A DNA stretch of 64,000 bases. Source: Micromonospora trifolii (GTDB taxonomy: Bacteria > Actinomycetota > Actinomycetes > Mycobacteriales > Micromonosporaceae). This document shows, one piece after another, positions 43,412 to 52,315 of the stretch. The position numbers were made by a program, and so were the translations under genes. Position 1 is the first letter of the stretch. Each line of letters opens with the position of its first letter. Location of the stretch: the NCBI RefSeq assembly GCF_022229005.1, contig NZ_JAKKFD010000014.1, positions 1 through 64,000 of the forward strand, written 5' to 3'. The notes under the pieces were generated by a model, which saw only the letters and a list, made by a program, of their open reading frames with translations, was not told where the DNA came from and did not search any database.

Positions 43412-43665
43412 TGGTGGTTCGGCCGCCCGTCCCGCACGTCGCCATGCGCCCGCTGTGGCGGTGCCGCAACTGTGGCACCGAGTGGCCCTGCCAACCGGCC
43501 AAGCTCGCCCTGCTGACGGAGTACCGGACCAGCCGGACCGCGCTGCTGATCTACCTTGGCACCCTGATGCACGAGGCGACGAACCAGCTCACCCAACTCC
43601 ACCCGGATCATCCACCGACCAGGATGACCGAGCGCTTCCTCTCCTGGGCCAGGGCCCGGAGTTGA
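43411..43665 (+). CDS. Small zinc-ribbon-like actinobacterial protein
   Basis: An 84-residue protein with CRNCGTEWPC (about 22-31), a CxxC-x5-C cluster that could bind zinc, followed by two helices (LALLTEYRTSRTALLIYLGT) and FLSWARAR at the end. Proteins of this form are common near HTH/DUF5753 regulators in actinomycetes. The function is unknown. ATG 43411 is chosen for its TGATG overlap with the leader frame. Confidence 0.6.
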   Translation: MVVRPPVPHVAMRPLWRCRNCGTEWPCQPAKLALLTEYRTSRTALLIYLGTLMHEATNQLTQLHPDHPPTRMTERFLSWARARS

Positions 43666-43683
43666 CGCTCGGCCCGCCGTCGT

Positions 43684-44082
43684 TCACCCCGGAAAGTGGA
43701 TCAGTGGCACCCCGTCGGAGTATCCGGGCCCCTCACTGGTCAGCACCGCGGCGTCGTGGGTCAGGCCCGCCACGGCGGCTGCGGCCAGGTCGAAACGGCG
43801 GGTCCTGCGCTGCCAGAAGGTCAGCTCCGGTAGATCCTCCGCCTGCTCGGGCAGCAGCGCGCAGGAAGTCAAGGCCAGCAGCTTGTGCAGCAGGGCCAGG
43901 TCCTTGCCGGTCGCCATGGTCAACGCTTCGGTCGCTGCCACCACCGGCACCCCGAACCGCACCCCGTCCTCAATCACCTCGTGGACGGGCTCGCCCACGT
44001 GCACCGTCCGGAGGACGGCGTATCCCAGCAGGGCCGACCGGTCCAGGATGAGTCGAACTGGTGGTGTTGTCTCCGAGGTCAT
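43684..44082 (-). CDS. PIN-domain-like putative toxin
   Basis: A 132-residue protein with a PIN-like layout: a first Asp in RLILDRSALLGYAVL (about 10-24), a central Glu (AATEALTMATG, about 50), and a final acidic strand AAVLTSEGPGYSDG (about 110-123). The weak acidic set makes nuclease activity uncertain. Its start overlaps the stop of the upstream DNA-binding gene by 4 bases, the usual order of antitoxin then toxin. An RNase toxin of a type II system is the best guess. Confidence 0.6.
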   Translation of the reverse strand: MTSETTPPVRLILDRSALLGYAVLRTVHVGEPVHEVIEDGVRFGVPVVAATEALTMATGKDLALLHKLLALTSCALLPEQAEDLPELTFWQRRTRRFDLAAAAVAGLTHDAAVLTSEGPGYSDGVPLIHFPG

Positions 44083-44402
44083 GCGGCGTCGGCGCGGGGC
44101 GCGGTGTCGTCACCGTTCATCTCGGCCTCCATGGCGGCTCGGATCTTGGCGCGCTCCGCCTCGAACCGCTCCGCAGACCACTCAGCCTCCACGCCCAGAC
44201 GGCGGGCCCGAGCCTCGGCCACACCCTGCTCGCTGACGTGAATGCCGGCGGCGAGCAACAACTCCTTGTGCTGCTCCACCCGCTTGCGCCGACGCACCGA
44301 CTCCGTGACGTAGGCACTGGCCATGCGGTTGCCCTGGCTCTCCAGGATCTGACTCACGTCCGGAGGGACGGAGATCGTGAAGCGGCGCTGAGGCTCTGTC
44401 AT
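44079..44402 (-). CDS. Ribbon-helix-helix-like putative antitoxin
   Basis: A 107-residue protein. The N-terminus RRFTISVPPDVSQILESQGN, then ASAYVTESVRRR, matches a ribbon-helix-helix DNA-binding domain. The charged helical remainder (about 45-107) would wrap the toxin. It is coupled to the PIN-like gene. No strong operator palindrome was found in the 48 bases upstream. Confidence 0.65.
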   Translation of the reverse strand: MTEPQRRFTISVPPDVSQILESQGNRMASAYVTESVRRRKRVEQHKELLLAAGIHVSEQGVAEARARRLGVEAEWSAERFEAERAKIRAAMEAEMNGDDTAPRADAA

Positions 44403-44450
44403 ACGCGCAGCCTACACCTGTCATACTCCAGGCTGGCGCTGCTCGTACCG

Positions 44451-45146
44451 TCAGGCGGGTTTGACTCTGGTGGCGTCCGGCTGCGAGGTGCCGGAGGCGG
44501 TTCGGTCCTCGCGGAGCGACAAGCGACGCGCCAGCGCCGTGGCGCCCGCGAGCGCGGCCAGCACCAGGGCGATCTCCGTGACCACCACCGACGGGGCCAA
44601 GCTGTAGTCGGTGGCCCAGGCGAAGCCGACGGTGATCGGCGTGATGACGATGCCGGCCGCAGGCACGAGGATGCTCATCAACCGAGCCGTCCGCCGGATC
44701 TCGGGCAGGTCGCGGAGCCGGGTCCGCACCGCGATGACCGCTCCCGTGACGACCACGGCGGCCGGTATGCCGTAGTAGACGGCGACGGCGAGCTGGACCG
44801 GTACGTCGATCGAGCGGGGGATGTCGACCATGCGGACGAAGGCCGGGTAGGCCGCCATCAGGAGGCCGAAGCCGAGCACGACACCGAGCGCCGCGCCGAT
44901 CAGCGCGGTGCCGAGAATGCGGCCGTAGTCGCCGCGCACCCGCTGGACGCCAGCCTCGTCGGCAAGCCGCCGCGCGAAGCCTGCCACGTCACCGCCGATC
45001 AACTGCGCGGGATCGCCCCCGTCGGCAGCCGCGGCCCGCAGGTCGAGGCGCAGGTCCGCGGCGAGCGCCGCCCGATCGGCCGAGCCGACCCCGTGCCCGC
45101 GCCACGCCTGGTCGGCTTCGCTCAGAAGGCGGTCGATGGTGTCCAT
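44451..45146 (-). CDS. HAAS/DUF1700-like membrane protein
   Basis: A 231-residue protein. The cytoplasmic N-terminus (about 1-70) looks like the HAAS/permease-prefix domain: MDTIDRLLSEADQAWRGHGV and GGDVAGFARRLADEAG. Four hydrophobic helices follow (first, LGTALIGAALGVVLGFGLLM). It starts 3 bases after the padR stop. PadR-HAAS pairs are frequent and the membrane protein is the usual target of its PadR repressor. Confidence 0.78.
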   Translation of the reverse strand: MDTIDRLLSEADQAWRGHGVGSADRAALAADLRLDLRAAAADGGDPAQLIGGDVAGFARRLADEAGVQRVRGDYGRILGTALIGAALGVVLGFGLLMAAYPAFVRMVDIPRSIDVPVQLAVAVYYGIPAAVVVTGAVIAVRTRLRDLPEIRRTARLMSILVPAAGIVITPITVGFAWATDYSLAPSVVVTEIALVLAALAGATALARRLSLREDRTASGTSQPDATRVKPA

Positions 45147-45149
45147 GGG

Positions 45150-45527
45150 TCAACTCCTCGTGGGGGTGTGGTCGAGCGGGCAGAGAACGGCGTCGACGGT
45201 GTCAGTGAAGCGGTTCCACTGTTTCTGCCAGGCATCCAGGTGGGTCCGACCGGACCCGGTCAGCGCGTAGACCTTTCGGGGCGGGCCGGTCGGGCTGACC
45301 TGCTGTTCGTGAGCGACAAGACCAAGTCGGCGCATGCGAGTGAGCAGGGGATAGATGGTGCCGTAGCTGATGGCGCCGAAGCCGGCCGCCTCCATCCGCC
45401 GAACCAGCTCGTAGCCGTGCGCGGGCTCGCGCGCCAGCAGCGCCAGCAGGCACATGTCAAGCGCGCCCCGCAGAAGTTGGGTCTGCCGGTCGTTGTCGTC
45501 GATGGACTGGCTCTCCGCCGCTACCAT
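45150..45527 (-). CDS. PadR family transcriptional regulator
   Basis: A 125-residue PadR regulator. The winged helix contains LLRGALDMCLLALLAREPAH and SYGTIYPLLTRMRRLGLV, and the usual KVYALTGSGRTHLDAW (about 88-103). ATG 45527 is chosen since TAGTAT lies 7 bases upstream, so the mRNA is probably leaderless; ATG 45536 is possible. It leads a two-gene operon with the HAAS-type membrane protein. Confidence 0.88.
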   Translation of the reverse strand: MVAAESQSIDDNDRQTQLLRGALDMCLLALLAREPAHGYELVRRMEAAGFGAISYGTIYPLLTRMRRLGLVAHEQQVSPTGPPRKVYALTGSGRTHLDAWQKQWNRFTDTVDAVLCPLDHTPTRS

Positions 45528-45740
45528 GCGACACATACTACCTTGCTATTCGGCGTCGCGATATACCGAAGCGGACTTCCGTAGTGACAGCCAGGTTTCG
45601 TGGCTTCACGGGTGGGGCAGAGTAGCCGCTACAGAGCCTCTGGGCCGGTGTTTCCGCAGCTTGCCGACTCGGAATCGGCTCGCCGTGCGCCGGGGCACGG
45701 ATGCCCTCCCCGGTCTTTCGCCGAGGAGAGGGGGAGGGCG

Positions 45741-47027
45741 ATGACGGACCCCGAAACGGCTCGACACCGACGCCGGCCGGTCGTTCGGCTGGGCGCGGCG
45801 GCTGCCGCACTGGCACTCGTCGCGCCGCTGGCCGCGTGCGGCGCGGACGACGCTGGTGGCCCACCGACGATCAACCTGTACTACCCGCCCGAGCAGAACC
45901 TGCAGAAGGTCGTCGACGACTGCAACGCGCAGGCCCAGGGACGGTACGAGATCGCCTACCGGGTGCTGCCCCGGCAGGCCGACGACCAGCGGGTGCAGAT
46001 GGTGCGCCGGCTGGCCGCCGAGGACAGCGGAATGGACCTGCTCGGGCTGGACGTCACCTGGACCCAGGAGTTCGCCAGCGCCGACTGGATCCGCGAGTGG
46101 ACCGGCCAGGACAAGGCCGAGGTCGAGCAGGGCACCCTCGCCGGGCCGTTGGACACCGCCCGGTACGAGGACAAGTTGTACGCGGCGCCGAAGAACACCA
46201 ACGTCCAGTTGCTCTGGTACCGCAAGGACCTGGTGCCGCAGCCGCCGACCACGTGGGACCAGATGATCAGCGCGGCCCAGCAGCTCAAGGACCAGGGCAA
46301 GCCGTACCAGGTACTCACCATGGGTGCGCAGTACGAGGGTCTGGTCGTCCTCTACAACACCCTGGCCGAGAGCGCCGGGGGGAAGATCCTCAGCGACGAC
46401 GGCCAGAAGGCCGTGATGGACCAGGGCACGGTCCGGGCGTTGGAGCAGCTGAAGAAGTTCGCCACGTCGGGCGTGACCTCGCCGTCGTTCAGCAACGCCA
46501 CCGAGGACCCGGTTCGGCTGGAGTTCCAGTCCGGCTCCGGTGCGTTCCAGGTGAACTGGCCGTTCGTCTACCCGGCCCTTCAGGAAGCGAACCCGGAGCT
46601 GGCCAAGCAGGTCGGCTGGGCTCGGATCCCGGGCATCGACGAGGGCACCCCCAGCAAGGTCACCATCGGTGGGGTCAACCTGGCGGTCAGCTCCTACTCC
46701 AAGCACCCGGAGCAGTCCTTCGAGGCGGCCCGGTGCATCCGCAGCGCCGAGCACCAGAAGTTCTCCGCCATCAACGACGGTGTGCCGCCGACCATCGAGG
46801 CCGTCTTCGACGACCCGGAGATGACCGAGGCGTACCCGATGAAGGACACCATCCTGGAGGAGCTGAAGGAGCCGGCGACGCGGCCGCTGACCCCCGCCTA
46901 CCAGAGCATCTCCACAGTGATGTCGGCGATCCTGTCGCCGCCGTCCGGGATCCGTCCGCAGCAGACCGCCGACGAGCTGCGCGGCGCCATCGCCGACGCC
47001 CTCCAGTCCAAGGGGGTCCTGCCGTGA
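45741..47027 (+). CDS. LpqY-like trehalose/maltose-type ABC transporter substrate-binding lipoprotein
   Basis: A 428-residue CUT1 binding lipoprotein. ATG 45741 has a strong GAGGAGAGGGGGAGG site. The signal has RHRRRPVVRLG and lipobox LAAC (about residue 34). The mature start INLYYPPEQNLQKVVDDCNA is LpqY-like, as are LLGLDVTWTQEFASADWI and GAFQVNWPFVYPA. With two permeases, an ATPase and malQ following, the ligand is probably trehalose, maltose or a related alpha-glucoside. The upstream 45528-45740 gap holds no clear operator. Confidence 0.82.
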   Translation: MTDPETARHRRRPVVRLGAAAAALALVAPLAACGADDAGGPPTINLYYPPEQNLQKVVDDCNAQAQGRYEIAYRVLPRQADDQRVQMVRRLAAEDSGMDLLGLDVTWTQEFASADWIREWTGQDKAEVEQGTLAGPLDTARYEDKLYAAPKNTNVQLLWYRKDLVPQPPTTWDQMISAAQQLKDQGKPYQVLTMGAQYEGLVVLYNTLAESAGGKILSDDGQKAVMDQGTVRALEQLKKFATSGVTSPSFSNATEDPVRLEFQSGSGAFQVNWPFVYPALQEANPELAKQVGWARIPGIDEGTPSKVTIGGVNLAVSSYSKHPEQSFEAARCIRSAEHQKFSAINDGVPPTIEAVFDDPEMTEAYPMKDTILEELKEPATRPLTPAYQSISTVMSAILSPPSGIRPQQTADELRGAIADALQSKGVLP

Positions 47028-47082
47028 GCGCGAGGAGTGAGCCGTTCCTGCGAGCCCCGCAGTCGCGAAGGAAGGTGGCCCC

Positions 47083-48066
47083 GTGAGTATCAACGCCACG
47101 CCGACCGGCGCCGACGTCGCCGCCGAGGAGACCCGGCAGCCCGCCGCCGTGCCGAAGCAACGCGGCGGCCGTCGCAAGCCCCCGTTGAGTGAGAACAAGA
47201 AGGCCGAACGCCGACTCGGTCTGCTGCTCTGCGCGCCGGCTGCGCTGGTCATGATCGCGGTGACCGCGTACCCGATCATCTACTCGGTCTGGCTGTCGTT
47301 GCAGCGCTTCGACCTGCGCTTCCCCGACCAGCGTGAGTTCATCGGGCTGGAGAACTACGTCACGGTGCTCACCAACGAGTTCTGGTGGACCGCGTTCGGG
47401 GTGACCATGCTGATCACGGTGGTCACCGTCGCCGTCGAGCTGGTGCTCGGCATGGGCCTGGCGATCATCATGCACCGCACCATCATCGGCCGCGGCCTGG
47501 TCCGGACCTCGGCGCTGATCCCGTACGGGATCGTCACAGTGGTCGCCGCGTTCTCCTGGCGGTACGCCTGGACGCCCGGCACCGGCTACCTGGCCGACCT
47601 GTTCAGCGACGGCGCGCCGCTCACCGAACGGGCCAGCTCCCTGGCGATCATCATGCTGGCGGAGATCTGGAAGACCACGCCGTTCATGGCGCTGCTGCTG
47701 ATGGCCGGGCTGGCGCTGGTGCCGGAGGACCTGCTCAAGGCGGCCTCCACCGACGGCGCGACCGCCTGGCAGAAGTTCACAAAGGTGATGCTGCCGGTGA
47801 TGAAGCCGGCGATCCTGGTCGCGTTGCTGTTCCGCACCCTGGACGCGTTCCGGGTCTTCGACAACATCTTCGTGTTGACCGCCGGAGGCAACGAGACGTC
47901 GTCGGTGTCGATGCTCGCCTACAACAACCTGATCCGGGGTCTCAACCTCGGCATCGGTTCGACGATGTCGGTGCTGATCTTCATCACCGTGGCGATCATC
48001 GCCTTCGTCTTCGTGAAGCTGTTCGGCACCGCTGCTCCGGGCAGCGACGACGGGGAGAGGCGCTGA
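47083..48066 (+). CDS. SugA-like sugar ABC transporter permease
   Basis: A 327-residue MalF-type permease. A basic cytoplasmic tail (about 1-45) precedes helix 1 ([20 protein letters not shown]). The EAA-type motif is [20 protein letters not shown] (about 215-234), which reads KAASTDGA rather than EAAxxDGA. GTG 47083 follows AAGGAAGG. It lies 55 bases after the binding protein and 1 base before the next permease gene. Confidence 0.86.
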   Translation: MSINATPTGADVAAEETRQPAAVPKQRGGRRKPPLSENKKAERRLGLLLCAPAALVMIAVTAYPIIYSVWLSLQRFDLRFPDQREFIGLENYVTVLTNEFWWTAFGVTMLITVVTVAVELVLGMGLAIIMHRTIIGRGLVRTSALIPYGIVTVVAAFSWRYAWTPGTGYLADLFSDGAPLTERASSLAIIMLAEIWKTTPFMALLLMAGLALVPEDLLKAASTDGATAWQKFTKVMLPVMKPAILVALLFRTLDAFRVFDNIFVLTAGGNETSSVSMLAYNNLIRGLNLGIGSTMSVLIFITVAIIAFVFVKLFGTAAPGSDDGERR

Positions 48067-48067
48067 C

Positions 48068-48904
48068 ATGGCTGTCGAAACCACTACCAGGGCAAAGCTG
48101 CGCTGGGGTCTGCTCGACGTCCTCGTGGTCGTCTTCGCGCTGGTCCCGGTGCTGTGGATCGCGTCGCTGTCGTTCAAGACACCGGCCACCCTCACCGACG
48201 GGAACTTCATCCCCCGGGAGTGGACGCTGGACAACTACCGGACCATCTTCGACACCGACCAGTTCGTCCGGGCACTGGTCAACTCGATCGGCGTCGCGCT
48301 GATCGCCACGCTGGTCGCTGTGGTGCTCGGCGCGATGGCCGCGTACGCGATCAGCCGCCTGGACTTCCCCGGTAAGAAGCTGTTGGTCGGCGTCTCCCTG
48401 CTGATCGCGATGTTCCCGCAGGTGTCACTGGTGTCGCCGCTGTTCGAGATCGAGCGTCAGCTCAAGATCTTCGACACCTGGCTCGGGCTGATCCTGCCGT
48501 ACATCACCTTCGCGTTGCCGCTGGCGATCTACACGCTGTCGGCGTTCTTCAAGCAGATCCCATGGGACCTGGAGAAGGCCGCGAAGATGGACGGCGCCAC
48601 CCAGGGCCAGGCGTTCCGACGGGTGATCGCGCCACTGGCCGCGCCCGGGCTGTTCACCACGGCGATCCTGGTCTTCATCTTCTGCTGGAACGACTTCCTG
48701 TTCGCGATCTCGCTGACGTCGACCGAGCGGTCCCGCACGGTGCCGGCCGCGTTGTCGTTCTTCACCGGCGCGTCGCAGTTCGAGGACCCCACCGGGGCGA
48801 TCTGCGCCGCCGCCGTGGTGATCACCGTTCCGATCATCCTGTTCGTTCTCTTCTTCCAGCGTCGCATCGTGTCCGGTCTGACCTCCGGCGCGGTAAAGGG
48901 ATAG
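48068..48904 (+). CDS. SugB-like sugar ABC transporter permease
   Basis: A 278-residue MalG-type permease with six helices. The EAA motif is [20 protein letters not shown] (about 168-187), again with KAA in the first position, and the end is [14 protein letters not shown]. It is followed 10 bases later by the ATPase gene. It pairs with the SugA-like protein. Confidence 0.86.
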   Translation: MAVETTTRAKLRWGLLDVLVVVFALVPVLWIASLSFKTPATLTDGNFIPREWTLDNYRTIFDTDQFVRALVNSIGVALIATLVAVVLGAMAAYAISRLDFPGKKLLVGVSLLIAMFPQVSLVSPLFEIERQLKIFDTWLGLILPYITFALPLAIYTLSAFFKQIPWDLEKAAKMDGATQGQAFRRVIAPLAAPGLFTTAILVFIFCWNDFLFAISLTSTERSRTVPAALSFFTGASQFEDPTGAICAAAVVITVPIILFVLFFQRRIVSGLTSGAVKG

Positions 48905-48914
48905 GTGGGTAGTC

Positions 48915-50123
48915 ATGGCTGACATCGTGCTGGACAAGGTGAGCAAGAGCTTCCCGGACGGGACCGTCGCCGTGCAGGACGTCGACCTGGAGATCGCCGA
49001 CGGCGAGTTCGTGATCCTGGTCGGGCCCTCGGGCTGCGGTAAGTCCACCACCCTCAACATGATCGCCGGGCTGGAGGACATCAGCTCCGGTGAGCTGCGC
49101 ATCGCCGGGCAGCGGGTCAACGACAAGGCCCCCCGGGACCGGGACATCGCCATGGTGTTCCAGTCGTACGCGCTGTACCCGAACATGACGGTGCGGGAGA
49201 ACATGGCGTTCCCGTTGCGGTTGGCGAAGCTCGACAAGGAGACCATCGACCGCAAGGTCGACGAGGCGGCGAAGGTGCTGGAGCTGACCTCGCTGCTGGA
49301 CCGCAAGCCGGCCAACCTCTCCGGTGGTCAGCGTCAGCGGGTGGCGATGGGCCGGGCGATCGTCCGCCAGCCGAAGGCGTTCCTGATGGACGAGCCGTTG
49401 TCCAACCTCGACGCCAAGCTGCGGGTGCAGATGCGCACAGTGGTGTCCCGTCTGCAGAAGCAACTCGGCACCACCACCGTCTACGTCACCCACGACCAGA
49501 CCGAGGCGATGACCCTCGGCGACCGCGTGGTGATCATGCGCGGGGGCGCGGTGCAGCAGGTCGGGCCGCCACAGGAGCTGTACGACCACCCGAAGAACCT
49601 CTTCGTGGCCGGCTTCATCGGCTCGCCGTCGATGAACTTCCTGCACGCCGCCGTTCAGGACGGCGAGCTGCACACCGCCCTGGGCACGGTGCCGATCGGG
49701 GACCGGGTCCGCCGGGAGTTGGAGGCGGCTGACGCGCCCCGTGAGCTGATCCTCGGTATCCGGCCGGAGCACTTCGAGGACGCCGAACTGGTCGACGACG
49801 ACACCCGTCGGCGGGGCATGGAGTTCGAGGCGCCGGTGGACATCGTCGAGTCGATGGGCTCGGACAAGTACGTGTACTTCACCGTCGAGGGGGAGAAGGC
49901 CAGCGCCGCCGAGTTGGAGGAGCTGGCCGCCGACGCGGGCGCCACCGACTTCGCCGGCGCCGGCGGCAACCTGGTGACCCGGCTGTCCGCCGAGTCCCCG
50001 GTGGCCGAGGGGCAGACGCGCCGAGTCTGGTTCAACCTGGAGAAGATCCACCTGTTCGACCCGGCCAACGGCCGCAACCTGACCCTGCACGAGGGCCGGG
50101 CCGCCGGAGCGCTCGCCGACTGA
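48915..50123 (+). CDS. UgpC/SugC/MsiK-type sugar ABC transporter ATPase
   Basis: A 402-residue carbohydrate-import ATPase. Walker A GPSGCGKST (about 37-45), signature LSGGQRQRVAMGRAIVRQPK (about 134-153), Walker B FLMDEPLSNLDAKLR (about 155-169) and switch His in VTHDQTEAMTL are all intact. The C-terminal regulatory domain (about 240-390) has the TOBE-like folds of MsiK and SugC (GIRPEHFEDAEL). It is the only sugar-import ATPase in the window and may also serve NgcEFG and the xyloglucan-type importer. Confidence 0.9.
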   Translation: MADIVLDKVSKSFPDGTVAVQDVDLEIADGEFVILVGPSGCGKSTTLNMIAGLEDISSGELRIAGQRVNDKAPRDRDIAMVFQSYALYPNMTVRENMAFPLRLAKLDKETIDRKVDEAAKVLELTSLLDRKPANLSGGQRQRVAMGRAIVRQPKAFLMDEPLSNLDAKLRVQMRTVVSRLQKQLGTTTVYVTHDQTEAMTLGDRVVIMRGGAVQQVGPPQELYDHPKNLFVAGFIGSPSMNFLHAAVQDGELHTALGTVPIGDRVRRELEAADAPRELILGIRPEHFEDAELVDDDTRRRGMEFEAPVDIVESMGSDKYVYFTVEGEKASAAELEELAADAGATDFAGAGGNLVTRLSAESPVAEGQTRRVWFNLEKIHLFDPANGRNLTLHEGRAAGALAD

Positions 50124-50132
50124 CAACCCGAT

Positions 50133-50211
50133 CGCGCCGATCTTGCACTTTCGGTTGCCGACACAGGTGGAATGCCCCTTGTGTCGGGGCAGGAAGTGCA
50201 AGATCGGCGCG
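50133..50211 (+). repeat. 79-nt palindromic intergenic element, copy C
   Basis: The best-preserved copy: CGCGCCGATCTTGCACTTTC at the left end is matched by a near-perfect inverted right end, with inner GCCGACACA/TGTGTCGG. It sits between the ATPase gene and malQ, 10 bases after the stop and 85 before the malQ start. Confidence 0.85.
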
Positions 50212-50295
50212 GCGGGGGTGGCGCGGCTTGTGTTCTGCGGTGTTGGGGCGGGCGTGGCATGGTGGTCGCAGGTCGCGTCGTGAAGCGGGGGACGG

Positions 50296-52305
50296 ATGAA
50301 CCGACGATTGGCCGCGCTGGCCAACGCACACGGTGTTTCCACCTGGTACGAGGATTGGCGGCACCGCCGCGTCGATGTCGCACCGGAGACCGTGGTGGGT
50401 GTGCTGGGGCTGCTCGGCGTGGACGCCACCAGCCCGTCAGCGATCACCGACGCGCTCGCCGCCGCCCGTGCTGTCGACCGGAGCGCGCTGCCGGAGACGG
50501 TCGTGCTCACCCAGGGCCGCAGCCGGGCGCTGCCCGGCCCGGGGGTGGTGACCCTGGAGGACGGTGGCCGCCGCGCTGTCGACGGTGAGCTGCCGGCGGA
50601 CCTGCCGCTGGGGTGGCACCGGCTGGCCTGCGCCGACCGGGACGTGACAGTGGTGGTGGTGCCGCGCCGGCTGCCGGTGCCGCCGTCGAGCTGGGGGTGG
50701 ATGCTCCAGCTCTACGCGCTCACCTCGGAGCGTTCCTGGGGCATGGGCGACCTCGGTGACCTCGCCGAGTTCACCGGGTGGGCCGGTGCCAGCGGGGCGG
50801 GGCTGGTGCTGCTCAACCCGCTGCACGCGGTCGGGCCGGCGCACCCGGTGGCCACCTCACCGTATTCGCCGGCCAGTCGACGCTTCGTCAATCCGCTCTA
50901 CCTGCGGGTCGGCGACACCGCCGCGTACCGGGCGGCGGACCCGGCGACCCGTGCGGTGGTCGACGCGTTGCGTCCCGACCGGGGGCGTCTGATCGACTAT
51001 GACGAGGTGTGGGCCGCCAAGCGGCGCGCCCTGGAGTTGCTGCACCCGTACGCCCAGCCGGTGGATCTTGCCGCGGACCCGGCGTTGACCAGCTTCGCCA
51101 CCTGGTGCGCGCTCGCCGAGCGGCACGGCAACGACTGGCGGGCCTGGCCGGCGGAACTGCACCACCCGGACGCCCCGGCGGTCGCCGAGCAGCGCCGGCA
51201 GCTCGCCGACCGGGTCGCCTTCCACGCCTGGCTGCAACACCTCTGCGACGAGCAGCTCGACGCCGTCACGGCGGCGGCCCGCTCGGCGGGGATGCCGGTC
51301 GGTGTCGTGCACGACCTGGCCGTGGGCATCGACCCGGGCGGCGCGGACGGGTGGCAGCTCGCCGACGTGCTGGCCCAGGGCGTGCGCGTCGGCGCGCCGC
51401 CGGACGACTTCAACCAGCTCGGCCAGGACTGGGGGCTCGCCGCGTGGCGCCCGGACCGGCTCGCCGCCACCGGCTACGCCGCGTACCGGGACATGCTGCG
51501 CCGCGTCCTGCGGCACGCGGGTGGCCTGCGGGTCGACCACGTCGCCGGTCTGTGGCGACTGTGGTGGGTGCCGCCGGGCGGCGGCGCGGCCGAGGGCACC
51601 TACGTGCGCTACGACGCCGAGGCGATGCTCGGCATCCTCGCGTTGGAGGCGCACCGGGCCGGCGCCGTGGTGGTCGGTGAGGATCTCGGCACGGTCCAAC
51701 CGGCGGTGACCCGAGGGTTGCGGGGGCGCAACATGCTCGGCTCGACAGTGCTGTGGTTCGCGCGTGACGAGGCCGGTGACTTCGTTTCGCCGGCCCGGTG
51801 GCCGCGCAACGCCCTCGCCACGATCTCCACCCACGACCTGCCCACCGCGCCGGGTTTCCTCACCGGTGAGCACGTGCGGGTGCGCGACGAGTTGAAGCTG
51901 CTCGGCACCGACGTGGCGGTGGAGCGGGCCCGCGCCGCCGCCGACCGGGACCGGCTGCTCACGATGCTGGCCGCCGAGAACCTGCTGCCCGAGCCGGCTG
52001 CGACCGCCGATCCGGCATTGCCCGAGGCGACTGGGGCGCCCGACGACGGCGAGGTGGTGGTGGCGATGCACGCCGCGCTCGCGGCCAGCCCGACCCGGCT
52101 GCTCGGCGTCTCCCTCTACGACGTGCTGGGCGAGGTGCGCCAACCCAACATGCCGGGCACTGTGGACGAGTATCCGAACTGGCGGCTGCCGCTGCCGGCC
52201 AGCGTGGCGCAGATCCGCGCGGACCCCCGGGTGGCCCGGATCGTCGACCTGCTCAGCGCCGCCCGCCCGCGACCGGCCGACCCGACGCCAGCCGCCGAGG
52301 AGTGA
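50296..52305 (+). CDS. malQ: 4-alpha-glucanotransferase (amylomaltase)
   Basis: A 669-residue GH77 enzyme. An actinobacterial N-terminal extension (about 1-130) precedes the barrel. Conserved blocks are LNPLHAVGPAHPVATSPYSP (about 172-191), the nucleophile region GGLRVDHVAGLWRLWW (about 411-426), the acid/base region VVGEDLGTV and STHDLPTAPGF. ATG 50296 follows GGGGGAC. It should transfer alpha-1,4-glucan segments between maltodextrins in the cytoplasm, fitting the upstream importer. Confidence 0.92.
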   Translation: MNRRLAALANAHGVSTWYEDWRHRRVDVAPETVVGVLGLLGVDATSPSAITDALAAARAVDRSALPETVVLTQGRSRALPGPGVVTLEDGGRRAVDGELPADLPLGWHRLACADRDVTVVVVPRRLPVPPSSWGWMLQLYALTSERSWGMGDLGDLAEFTGWAGASGAGLVLLNPLHAVGPAHPVATSPYSPASRRFVNPLYLRVGDTAAYRAADPATRAVVDALRPDRGRLIDYDEVWAAKRRALELLHPYAQPVDLAADPALTSFATWCALAERHGNDWRAWPAELHHPDAPAVAEQRRQLADRVAFHAWLQHLCDEQLDAVTAAARSAGMPVGVVHDLAVGIDPGGADGWQLADVLAQGVRVGAPPDDFNQLGQDWGLAAWRPDRLAATGYAAYRDMLRRVLRHAGGLRVDHVAGLWRLWWVPPGGGAAEGTYVRYDAEAMLGILALEAHRAGAVVVGEDLGTVQPAVTRGLRGRNMLGSTVLWFARDEAGDFVSPARWPRNALATISTHDLPTAPGFLTGEHVRVRDELKLLGTDVAVERARAAADRDRLLTMLAAENLLPEPAATADPALPEATGAPDDGEVVVAMHAALAASPTRLLGVSLYDVLGEVRQPNMPGTVDEYPNWRLPLPASVAQIRADPRVARIVDLLSAARPRPADPTPAAEE

Positions 52306-52315
52306 CGGGGCCTGC

